From assembly GCA_965214675.1 (NCBI GenBank), contig OZ243969.1:682001-746000 (forward strand): a stretch of DNA of 64,000 bases, read 5' to 3'. The notes beneath the pieces were generated by a model, which was given only the letters and a program-made list of their open reading frames with translations, was not told the origin of the DNA and made no database searches. The position numbers and the translations under genes are program-made. Shown piece after piece: positions 51,456 to 59,628 of the stretch. This stretch comes from WTFY01 sp965214675 (lineage in GTDB: Bacteria; Pseudomonadota; Gammaproteobacteria; UBA4575). The stretch's first letter is position 1. The number at the start of each line of letters is the position of its first letter.

Positions 51456-52733
51456 TCAGAATGAAAGGGTCTCAAGTCCGCCCATGTAGGGTCGTAGGAC
51501 TTCAGGCACATGGACTCGTGCCTGGTTGTCCTGGAAGTTCTCCAGAATAGCCACCAGGGTTCTGCCTGCTGCCAAACCCGAACCGTTCAGTGTGTGCAGA
51601 AGTTCCGGTTTTCCGGTAGCCGTGTTTTTCCAGCGTGCCTTGAGCCTTCTGGCTTGAAAATCCAGGAAATTGCTGCATGAAGAAATTTCGCGATAGGTGT
51701 TTTCGCTGGGCAACCAGACCTCGATGTCGTAGGTCTTGGCAGAGGCAAATCCCAGGTCACCCGTACACAGGTTCACAACACGGTATGGCAAGTCCAGCAG
51801 TTGCAGGATTTTTTCGGCATGTTGTGTCAACTCTTCCAGTGTACGCCATGATGCCTCGGGTTTGACGAGTTGCACGAGTTCAACTTTTTCAAATTGATGC
51901 TGGCGTATCATCCCGCGTGTGTCCTTGCCATATGAGCCTGCTTCAGAACGGAAACAGGGCGTATGACAAACATATTTGGCAGGCAGCTCATCTTCATTCG
52001 CAATGTGATTGCGCCACAGATTAGTCACCGGCACCTCAGCTGTGGGAATGAGATAGTAGGGGCTGTCCGTAGCCAGCTTGAAGAGATCTTCTTCAAATTT
52101 TGGCAGCTGCCCAGTGCATGTAAGGCTTGCATCATTGACAATATAGGGGACGTATACTTCCACATAGCCATGCTCGGCAACATGGTAATCCAGCATGAAC
52201 TGAATCAGCGCGCGGTGAAGTCTGGCCACCTGCCCCTGCATGGTGGCAAACCGGCTGCCGGAAATTTTGGCTGATTTCTCGAAATCCAGACCACCCAGCT
52301 TCTTCCCGATGTCAACGTGGCTGAGAACGGGGAAATCAAAATTCGGCAGCTCCCCCCATTTCCGGACCACCACATTGTCTTCCTCCGTCGACCCATCCGG
52401 CACGGACTCATGCGGGATATTGGGAAGTGTAAGCATCCATGCGTTAATCTCTGTAGTGTAGTTTTCCAGTTCGGCTTCACTGGTGCCAAGGTCTTCATTG
52501 ATCTCGATCATTTGATCCATGATCTGCGATACATCCTGCCCTGCAGCCTTGCCCTGCGCAATCTGCTTGGAGTTCCTGTTACGCTGGTTCCGCAAATTTT
52601 CCGCAGCGGTCTGCAACTGCTTGCGCTTTTGTTCCCTGAATGAAAACCAGTCCTTGTCAATCTTCAATGCCCGCCTGCCAAGCTGTCTGGCAACTTCATC
52701 CAGCTCGGTTCGCAATAACTTGGGATTCAGCAT
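51456..52733 (-). CDS. serS: Seryl-tRNA synthetase
   Basis: The 425-residue class II synthetase has an N-terminal tRNA-binding coiled coil (about residues 30-105), TAEVPVTNLWRNHI, motif 2 FRSEAGSYGKDTRGMIRQHQF and motif 3 in GSGLAAGRTLVAILEN. It charges tRNA-Ser, one of which is encoded 2.5 kb away. Downstream of crcB in the conserved rarA-crcB-serS order. Confidence 0.97.
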   Translation of the reverse strand: MLNPKLLRTELDEVARQLGRRALKIDKDWFSFREQKRKQLQTAAENLRNQRNRNSKQIAQGKAAGQDVSQIMDQMIEINEDLGTSEAELENYTTEINAWMLTLPNIPHESVPDGSTEEDNVVVRKWGELPNFDFPVLSHVDIGKKLGGLDFEKSAKISGSRFATMQGQVARLHRALIQFMLDYHVAEHGYVEVYVPYIVNDASLTCTGQLPKFEEDLFKLATDSPYYLIPTAEVPVTNLWRNHIANEDELPAKYVCHTPCFRSEAGSYGKDTRGMIRQHQFEKVELVQLVKPEASWRTLEELTQHAEKILQLLDLPYRVVNLCTGDLGFASAKTYDIEVWLPSENTYREISSCSNFLDFQARRLKARWKNTATGKPELLHTLNGSGLAAGRTLVAILENFQDNQARVHVPEVLRPYMGGLETLSF

Positions 52734-52749
52734 GAAAAAATCACTGGCT

Positions 52750-53121
52750 TCAGAGGCTGCGTGCCAAATTCATTCCGAGAAAACACGCACCGATGCACAG
52801 GAGTATATTCAGCGCAATGTTGGCTGTTGCGCTCAGAAAGCTGCCCTGTTGAATCAGATACAGCGTTTCCAGTGAAAAGGCGGAAAAGGTGGTGAACCCT
52901 CCCAGAAGCCCTACAAAAAGTGCAATCCTGATTTCATCAGCAACTACCCAGCGTTCTATAAGCACAATTGATAGTACGCCGATCAGCAGGGACCCCACTG
53001 CATTCACAAGCAGTGTCCCATAGGGAAATTTTGTGCCCCACCATTGAATGCACTGCTCCTGGATCAGGTAACGCAGCACAGAGCCCACGGCTCCACCTAC
53101 GGCAATGCTCGCCAGCGTCAA
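52750..53121 (-). CDS. crcB: Fluoride channel CrcB/FluC
   Basis: The 123-residue protein has four transmembrane segments and the family motifs VGGAVGSVLRYLI, GTLLVNAVGSLLIGVL and GLLGGFTTFSAFSLE (with the Na-site and Phe-box residues). It exports fluoride as a dual-topology dimer. It starts with TTG after AAAAAGGAG. I looked for a fluoride riboswitch upstream and saw none. It lies 16 bp before serS. Confidence 0.95.
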   Translation of the reverse strand: MTLASIAVGGAVGSVLRYLIQEQCIQWWGTKFPYGTLLVNAVGSLLIGVLSIVLIERWVVADEIRIALFVGLLGGFTTFSAFSLETLYLIQQGSFLSATANIALNILLCIGACFLGMNLARSL

Positions 53122-53306
53122 GTTAGGTCTCCTTTTTTGTACACAGTGGCGGTTCGTTACAAGCCGTTTTGATCAGTGGTATATTGGCGTGGTGGTCAAG
53201 CAATCGTATCGCAATCAGGCCGCAGCTATATGACACTCTTGATGAAGACTGTGGCAATGCAATTCGACGGTTGCCACAAGCCAGTTAAAACGAAGCATGG
53301 TTCAGT

Positions 53307-54773
53307 ATGAACACGCAAGTTAGTCTATCAGAACTGACAAAACGATTTCACCAAGTTTTGCCGCAGGATGCGGTCCTGGTTGACAAAGAGCAGCTGCACC
53401 CTTACGAGTGTGATGCACTGACGGCTTACCGGCAAATACCCCGTGTTGCCTTGTTGCCTGGCAGTGCAGAACAGGTCCGGGCAGCGGTTGAAGTTTGCAG
53501 GGAGCTGAAGCTTCCCATCGTTGCAAGAGGCGCAGGCACAAGTTTGTCTGGAGGGGCGCTACCGCATCCGGATGGCGTTTTGCTGAACTTTGCCAGGCTG
53601 AACAAGATCCTGGAGATTGATCGGCAAAATCGTACCGCGACAGTAGAGCCTGGCGTGAGAAATCTCGCAATATCGGAAGCTGCAAAACCATTCGGCCTGT
53701 ATTACGCACCCGACCCTTCATCGCAAATTGCATGCACTATAGGAGGCAATATTGCGGAAAATTCCGGAGGCGTTCACTGTCTTAAATATGGACTCACAGT
53801 ACACAACGTCCTGGCCCTGAAGGTTTTGACCATTGACGGAGATATTCTGGAACTGGGAGGAAAACATTTGGAATCCCCCGGATATGATTTGCTGGCTTTG
53901 ATGAATGGCTCAGAGGGCATGCTGGGAGTGGTCCTGGAGGCTACGGTAAAACTGCTGCCAAGACCCGATGGCAGCAAGGTACTGCTAGCTGCATTTAATC
54001 GAATACAGGATGCGGGCAATGCGGTTGCTGCAATCATCTCCAGCGGGATAATCCCTGCAGGCCTTGAGATGATGGACCAATTTACCATCGAGGCAACTGA
54101 GCAATACTGCAGTCCTGGATATCCAGCCGATGCTGTGGCAATTCTGATCTGCGAACTGGACGGCTACGAAGAAGAACTTGCTGATCAGATCAAGCGGGTA
54201 AGTACACTGCTGGAGCGGTATCAGGCAACGGAAGTACACCTTGCTGCTGATGAGCAAGAAGCCGAGACGCTATGGAAAGGACGCAAGGCCGCGTTCCCAG
54301 CCATGGGCAACTTGTCTCCCGACTACTATTGCATGGATGGCACGATTCCACGCAAGCATCTGGCCGAAGTGCTGGAAGAAATATATGCGCTCTCTGAAAA
54401 ATTCGGGCTTCGCGTGGCCAATGTATTTCATGCAGGAGATGGAAATCTGCACCCGTTGATCCTCTATGACGCCAATCAGGATGGTGAGCTTGAGAGAGCG
54501 GAAGAATTCGGAAGCGACATATTGCAACTGTGCGTCAGGAAGGGAGGCGCCATTACGGGTGAGCATGGTGTTGGAGTAGAAAAGCTGGACCAGATGTGCG
54601 TGCAGTTCAACTCCGTAGAACTTCAGACGTTCAATGGGATCAAGTCCGCCTTTGACGAACATGGTTTACTCAATCCCGGTAAAGCAATCCCAACCCTGCA
54701 CCGATGTGCCGAATTTGGTGCCATGCACGTGCACCAGGGCAAGCTTCCGCATGCCAATCTGCCCCGCTTCTGA
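53307..54773 (+). CDS. glcD: Glycolate oxidase FAD-linked subunit GlcD
   Basis: The 488-residue subunit oxidises glycolate to glyoxylate. It has the PCMH-type FAD domain (PIVARGAGTSLSGGALP, CTIGGNIAENSGGVHCLKYG) and a C-terminal FAD-linked oxidase domain with FHAGDGNLHPLILYD and GEHGVGVEKL. Length matches E. coli GlcD. It is the first of three coupled genes; the operon is divergent from crcB, so the 185-bp gap should contain its promoter. No glcC regulator is adjacent. Confidence 0.96.
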   Translation: MNTQVSLSELTKRFHQVLPQDAVLVDKEQLHPYECDALTAYRQIPRVALLPGSAEQVRAAVEVCRELKLPIVARGAGTSLSGGALPHPDGVLLNFARLNKILEIDRQNRTATVEPGVRNLAISEAAKPFGLYYAPDPSSQIACTIGGNIAENSGGVHCLKYGLTVHNVLALKVLTIDGDILELGGKHLESPGYDLLALMNGSEGMLGVVLEATVKLLPRPDGSKVLLAAFNRIQDAGNAVAAIISSGIIPAGLEMMDQFTIEATEQYCSPGYPADAVAILICELDGYEEELADQIKRVSTLLERYQATEVHLAADEQEAETLWKGRKAAFPAMGNLSPDYYCMDGTIPRKHLAEVLEEIYALSEKFGLRVANVFHAGDGNLHPLILYDANQDGELERAEEFGSDILQLCVRKGGAITGEHGVGVEKLDQMCVQFNSVELQTFNGIKSAFDEHGLLNPGKAIPTLHRCAEFGAMHVHQGKLPHANLPRF

Positions 54774-55845
54774 CTGCAGTCCTCGTGATGTGGCAGATAT
54801 AAAGGATACTGTTGCATCCCGGATCAGGGAGGCTGCCAGGTTGAAACAAGGCGTGCAGCTTCATGGGGGAAATACCAAGGCTTTCTATGGCAGAACCATA
54901 CAGGCGACTCCACTTTCCCTTAATCCCCATTCAGGGATCACCGAGTATGAACCCTCCGAGCTGTATATTACTGCACGCTGCGGTACACGCCTGAGCGAAA
55001 TCGAGCAGGTCATTGAAAAAGAAAAACAGATACTGCCGTTTGAACCGCCGCATTTTGGTACGGTTGCCACCCTCGGGGGGGCAGTTGCTGCAGGTCTGTC
55101 CGGACCACGGCGCGTGAGCAGCGGAGGCGTGCGTGACAGCATCCTGGGAGCAGAGATCTTCAATGGCACTGGCGAATACTTGCGCTTTGGAGGCAAGGTC
55201 ATGAAAAATGTCGCAGGCTATGACGCATCCAGGTTGATGTGCGGCTCACTTGGCACATTGGGGATTCTGATGTCGGTTACGCTGCGACTGCTCCCAAAAC
55301 CGCAGAACGAGCAGACGGCCGTCATTGCCGAGTCCTCGTCCGGTGCCATTCAGAAAATGAATGCCTGGGCCCTCACCCCCATGCCCATAACGGCCACCTT
55401 TCATGATGGCGAGAATCTCTACGTGCGCATGGCTGGGCCTGCTTCTGTAATTGAAAAATGTACCGGCTCAATTGGTGGAGAACTCACGGATTTGGGAAAT
55501 CGATTTTGGAGTGAGATCAAGGAACAAGCGCATGGCGTGTTCTTGACCGATCAGCCGCTTTGGAGAATCCAGATTCCTCCTTCAACTCCTCCCCTGGATA
55601 TCGCAGGTCCATGTGCGATGGAATGGAATGGTGCCCTTCGCTGGCATGCCACAAACACTGAGGCCTCTGTGATACGCCGCGTTGCCAACCAGGCAGGCGG
55701 CCATGCCAGCCTGTTTCGGGGACCTGAAATTAAACAGATATTCAACCCGCTGCCACCCGCGGTACTTGAACTTCACAAAAAGCTCAAACGTGCCTTTGAT
55801 CCTGCAGGAATCCTCAATCCAGGCCGGATGTATCCGGAGTTTTGA
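54751..55845 (+). CDS. glcE: Glycolate oxidase subunit GlcE
   Basis: This subunit of about 364 residues has a second, shorter FAD-binding PCMH domain (LHGGNTKAFYG, TVATLGGAVAAGLSGPRR, DSILGAEIFNG, KNVAGYDASRLMCGSLGTLG). It ends with the typical FDPAGILNPGRMYP. The open frame reaches back to 54634 inside glcD, but the ATG at 54751 (23-bp overlap) or a GTG at 54790 is the likely start. GlcE supports the GlcDEF complex at the inner membrane. It overlaps glcF if the TTG start of glcF is used. Confidence 0.94.
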   Translation: MPICPASDCSPRDVADIKDTVASRIREAARLKQGVQLHGGNTKAFYGRTIQATPLSLNPHSGITEYEPSELYITARCGTRLSEIEQVIEKEKQILPFEPPHFGTVATLGGAVAAGLSGPRRVSSGGVRDSILGAEIFNGTGEYLRFGGKVMKNVAGYDASRLMCGSLGTLGILMSVTLRLLPKPQNEQTAVIAESSSGAIQKMNAWALTPMPITATFHDGENLYVRMAGPASVIEKCTGSIGGELTDLGNRFWSEIKEQAHGVFLTDQPLWRIQIPPSTPPLDIAGPCAMEWNGALRWHATNTEASVIRRVANQAGGHASLFRGPEIKQIFNPLPPAVLELHKKLKRAFDPAGILNPGRMYPEF

Positions 55846-55850
55846 CGACC

Positions 55851-57047
55851 ATGCAAACTTCTCTACCCGCTGACTATTCACAAACTGAGGAAGGCCTGCA
55901 GGCAAATGCAATACTGCGCAGCTGCGTGCACTGCGGACTTTGTAATGCGACCTGCCCGACCTACCAGCTGACTGGAAACGAACTGGATGGGCCTCGAGGC
56001 CGAATTTATCTGATCAAGAATCACCTGGAGAATGACAGCAACGGTGTGACTGGATTGAAACACCTGGATAGATGTTTGACCTGTCTGGCCTGTGAGACAA
56101 CCTGCCCTTCAAATGTGCAGTTTGGTCATTTACTTGATATTGGTCGCAAAAATATGAGCAAGGTGATCAAGCGGCCTTTCAAAAACAGAATCAAGCGCTA
56201 CCTGATCTCCCTCCTGTTTTCCAAACCCACCAGGGTCAGACCCATGCTTGCACTCGCACGACTCTCCAAGCCGTTCCTGCCTCAAAAGCTGGCCGCAAAA
56301 ATACCGGTCCGCATCAAATCATCAAAGATGACCGGCTCAACCCCTGGCCTGCCGAAACTGCTGACCATTCAGGGCTGCGTACAGTCTGCAGCTGCACCTC
56401 AAATCAATATCGCCGCAGCAAAGGTCCTCGAGCGCACCGGTTTTCATCTCGAAGAGGCAAAAAGTGATTGTTGCGGTGCACTGGCCTACCACTTGGCAGA
56501 CACTGACAAGGCCGAAAGAACGATTCGTCAGAATATTGACAACTGGTACCAGGGTCTGCAAGGGGAATATGGATCCCTAGTCGTGACCTCGAGTGGCTGC
56601 AGCAGTTTTATTAAACAATATGGCGCCCTTATGCAGTCAACTCCAGAGTATGCGAAAAAAGCGGAATTTATCAGCAAACGCTGCAGGGATCTTTCTGAAC
56701 TGGATATTCAGCTCGATATAAAACCTATCCGGAAAAATTGCACCGTGGCGCTGCACAGCCCCTGCACACTGCAACATGGTCAAAAAGTGCATGGCAAAAT
56801 TGAGGTGCAACTGAAGAAAGCAGGCTACAGGTTGCTTCCGACCATGGACGAGCATTTGTGCTGCGGCTCTGCAGGGAGCTACTCCCTGCTTGAAACCGAA
56901 CTGTCGGAACGGCTGCTGGCAAACAAACTGGCTTGTCTGGAAGAAGACCAGCCCGATATCATCAGTACAGCCAATATAGGTTGCCTGCTGCATCTGCAAT
57001 CAGGAACCGACAGGCCTGTCAAACACTGGATTGAACTACTTGTATAG
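55851..57047 (+). CDS. glcF: Glycolate oxidase iron-sulfur subunit GlcF
   Basis: The 398-residue subunit starts at the ATG after GGAG at 55836-55839. It has two [4Fe-4S] motifs, CVHCGLCNATCP and CLTCLACETTCP, and two CCG domains with DCCGALAYH and HLCCGSAGSY. It passes electrons from GlcD flavin to quinone. Together the three genes give glycolate use or salvage of 2-phosphoglycolate. The complete operon is inserted in an otherwise conserved rarA-crcB-serS row. Confidence 0.96.
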   Translation: MQTSLPADYSQTEEGLQANAILRSCVHCGLCNATCPTYQLTGNELDGPRGRIYLIKNHLENDSNGVTGLKHLDRCLTCLACETTCPSNVQFGHLLDIGRKNMSKVIKRPFKNRIKRYLISLLFSKPTRVRPMLALARLSKPFLPQKLAAKIPVRIKSSKMTGSTPGLPKLLTIQGCVQSAAAPQINIAAAKVLERTGFHLEEAKSDCCGALAYHLADTDKAERTIRQNIDNWYQGLQGEYGSLVVTSSGCSSFIKQYGALMQSTPEYAKKAEFISKRCRDLSELDIQLDIKPIRKNCTVALHSPCTLQHGQKVHGKIEVQLKKAGYRLLPTMDEHLCCGSAGSYSLLETELSERLLANKLACLEEDQPDIISTANIGCLLHLQSGTDRPVKHWIELLV

Positions 57048-57144
57048 GACCAAGTGCAGGTGCTGGATTATGGCGCTCGATTTTGATTTTCGTGGTTGCT
57101 AACTCGGGCTGCAAAGAAAATATATAACCTGAATTTGGCGCGAA

Positions 57145-57429
57145 TCAGGGGTCTCCAGGCTTCCAGACTCCAAAGGCTTCGCCCTTCGGGCGCATACTGG
57201 TTTGCCGTTGGCGCGTGACGTCTTCATAGACATATTTCGCAAAGCCGACAATTTCATTCATGACTTCGTTTTTCTCGCCTGTCGGCATATCCTGATTGCC
57301 TATAATAAACCCTGTGATTGCAGCCAGATATTGGCCTGCCAAAATTGGATTCGCAGCCCGCTCGTCTGATTCAATCAGAATTTTTTCTATGTTTTCAATG
57401 AGTTCCCTTGATAATTTCAGCTGATCCAT
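57145..57429 (-). CDS. Conserved-looking hypothetical protein
   Basis: The 94-residue acidic, helical protein starts at MDQLKLSRELIENIEKI after GAGGA. It contains ANPILAGQYLAAITGFIIG and PTGEKNEVMNEIVGFAKYVYED, then a basic C-terminus (RQRQTSMRPKGEAFG). I do not recognise the family. It follows rarA by 21 bp on the same strand, at the edge where glcDEF is inserted. Confidence 0.65.
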   Translation of the reverse strand: MDQLKLSRELIENIEKILIESDERAANPILAGQYLAAITGFIIGNQDMPTGEKNEVMNEIVGFAKYVYEDVTRQRQTSMRPKGEAFGVWKPGDP

Positions 57430-57450
57430 ATTGGATGTCCTCACGTATAT

Positions 57451-58800
57451 TCAGTCTTGATTTTCGGTTTTACCCCGGAGCTTGTCCATGCGCTCCTTGA
57501 TTCGAATCTCGAGTCCTTGGCCTACAGGCACGTAGTAGCGCGTGCCCTGCAGAATTTCAGGAAAGTAGCACTCCCCTTGTGCGTAGGCATCAGGCTCATC
57601 ATGAGCATAACGATAACCACGCCCATAGCCGAGATCTTTCATAAGCTTGGTTGGGGCGTTTCTCAGGTGCATCGGCACTTCTTGGCTCCCGTGGGATTTG
57701 GCATCTTTCATCGCCAGACCATACGCCCGGTATACGGCATTGCTTTTCGGCATACAAGCCAGGTACACGATTGCTTGTGCAATGGCCAGTTCACCTTCCG
57801 GTGATCCCAGGCGCTCATAGGTGTCCCAGGCGCATACTGCAATCTGCAAAGCCCGGGGATCGGCATTACCGATATCCTCCACGGCCATTCTGAGTACACG
57901 ACGTGCTATGTAGTTAGGATCGCAACCACCATCAGTCATCCTGCAAAACCAGTACAGCGCGGCATCGGGATCAGACCCACGAACGGACTTGTGTAAGGCA
58001 GATATCTGGTCATAGAAGTACTCACCATGCTTGTCGAAACGCCGGGTACCCTGTGCAGTGACCTCCTTAATAATTTCACAGGTTATGCTGTTTTCTGCAG
58101 CCTTTTCACCGATCCAGTCCGCAGCGATTTCCAAAAAATTCAATGCACGCCGTGCGTCGCCATCTGCTGCCGCTGCAAGCATATCTTTTGCATCCTTGTC
58201 GATCTTGAGATTTCTGTTGCCCAGACCCCGTATGTCATCCTGCAGGGCCTGCTCAACACATCTGCCTACATCTTCTTCTGTCAACCTTTTCAACACATAG
58301 ATACGCGCTCTGGATAGCAGTGCATTATTGAGTTCGAAAGAAGGATTTTCTGTAGTGGCACCAATGAAATAGATCGTGCCGTCTTCGATATGTGGCAGGA
58401 ACGCATCTTGCTGGGCTTTATTGAATCGATGCACCTCGTCAACAAACAGCACTGTTGTACTGGACGCATTTTCCTGACTGTGTAACTTGGCCCGTTCTAT
58501 TGCCTGACGAATCTCCTTCACTCCAGCCAACACGGCGGATATTGAAATGAACTGTGCCTGCGAGGTACTTGAAATGATACGCGCCAGTGTGGTCTTTCCG
58601 GTACCGGGAGGTCCCCAGAAAATCATAGAGTGCAATCTGCCTTGCTCAATAGCCAAACGCAGCGGTTGATCGCAAGATAGCAGGTGTGTCTGGCCTGCAA
58701 ACTCAGCCAGGGTAGTCGGTCGCATACGATCTGCAAGCGGTCGATATCCCTCTTTTTGATCAAACAGCTCACTCGTCGGATTTGCGGATGTGCCTGGCAT
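57451..58800 (-). CDS. rarA: Replication-associated recombination protein A (RarA/MgsA)
   Basis: The 449-residue AAA+ ATPase has a clamp-loader-like core with Walker A GPPGTGKTTLAR, Walker B VLFVDEVHRFNKAQQD, sensor GATTENPSFELN and an SRARIY arginine-finger region. C-terminal tetramerisation sequence follows (YHVP-type replaced by RYYVPVGQGLE at the end). It acts at stalled replication forks with SSB. It lies downstream of lolA, the conserved order. Confidence 0.96.
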   Translation of the reverse strand: MPGTSANPTSELFDQKEGYRPLADRMRPTTLAEFAGQTHLLSCDQPLRLAIEQGRLHSMIFWGPPGTGKTTLARIISSTSQAQFISISAVLAGVKEIRQAIERAKLHSQENASSTTVLFVDEVHRFNKAQQDAFLPHIEDGTIYFIGATTENPSFELNNALLSRARIYVLKRLTEEDVGRCVEQALQDDIRGLGNRNLKIDKDAKDMLAAAADGDARRALNFLEIAADWIGEKAAENSITCEIIKEVTAQGTRRFDKHGEYFYDQISALHKSVRGSDPDAALYWFCRMTDGGCDPNYIARRVLRMAVEDIGNADPRALQIAVCAWDTYERLGSPEGELAIAQAIVYLACMPKSNAVYRAYGLAMKDAKSHGSQEVPMHLRNAPTKLMKDLGYGRGYRYAHDEPDAYAQGECYFPEILQGTRYYVPVGQGLEIRIKERMDKLRGKTENQD

Positions 58801-58902
58801 ATCAATTCCTCAAATGCCTAGGTATTACCGGGTCAACCATTCCACCTGAAAGATCGCAACAGATGCACAATACGTGCACACAGGGCAGCATGCTGATCCA
58901 TT

Positions 58903-59535
58903 TCACTGCGCTGGATACCCAAGGACATCGACATCACCGGGAGCCTTGAATGCAAAATATCCATCTGGAAATTTCACATTCAGCTTGAGATGCTCGAACT
59001 CAATCACGGTTTTCTGTGCAAATTGGTCATACAGCTCCATTTTCCGAATACCTCTTTCATCCAGCCCTATATGCACGCGGTGAAATTCAGTATCCTGGAT
59101 GCGTGGAGTCAGCTCCACCCAGCTGAGGTCTTCCCGATCCACACCAACGGCAATTTCAAAATCATCCTGCAATACGCGGGCATTCATTAACAGTGTAATC
59201 GGTGCACTGCCCAATGCTTCCACGATCGGCCTGGCTACCGCCTGCTGCAGTTCTTCATCGTATATCCACAGGTATTCGCCATCTGCGAGGACAAGCTGCC
59301 TGTGCGGATGCATGTATTGAAATCGGAATTTGCCCGGTCTGCTAAGGGCAATTGACCCTCTCGAGGTATGGATCAGCCTGCGATCTTCATCCCAGATAGT
59401 TTGCGAAAAATTGCCCTGGAAAGAATTTACCCCCGAGAAAAACGCATTCAGCAGACTTACCGCTTCACTGCCTGAGCATGCCAGTGAAAATAGCAGCAGC
59501 GTTTTACCAAGAAAAAGTGTCCAAATCCGCATCAT
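58903..59535 (-). CDS. lolA: Outer-membrane lipoprotein carrier protein LolA
   Basis: The 210-residue periplasmic chaperone has a signal peptide (MRIWTLFLGKTLLLFSLACSGSEA). The LolA core includes NSFQGNFSQTIWDEDRRLIHTSRG, RPGKFRFQYMHPHRQLVLADG and the end PDGYFAFKAPGDVDVLG. It ferries lipoproteins from LolCDE to LolB. It lies between ftsK and rarA as in E. coli. Confidence 0.94.
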   Translation of the reverse strand: MMRIWTLFLGKTLLLFSLACSGSEAVSLLNAFFSGVNSFQGNFSQTIWDEDRRLIHTSRGSIALSRPGKFRFQYMHPHRQLVLADGEYLWIYDEELQQAVARPIVEALGSAPITLLMNARVLQDDFEIAVGVDREDLSWVELTPRIQDTEFHRVHIGLDERGIRKMELYDQFAQKTVIEFEHLKLNVKFPDGYFAFKAPGDVDVLGYPAQ

Positions 59536-59628
59536 CTGGCCTCGTGAATGGAAGTCCTGGTCAAAAGATCAAGTGTATTGCACAACGCACTGCTGCCGCA
59601 TCATCCGTGTTCTGGCAGGCACAGACGG

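Noticed and set aside
53122..53306. Fluoride riboswitch upstream of crcB
   Set aside because: I looked for the crcB-motif fold in the leader and saw no convincing match; only a strong Shine-Dalgarno is visible.
57145..57429. Part of the glycolate operon
   Set aside because: It is on the opposite strand and directly follows rarA.
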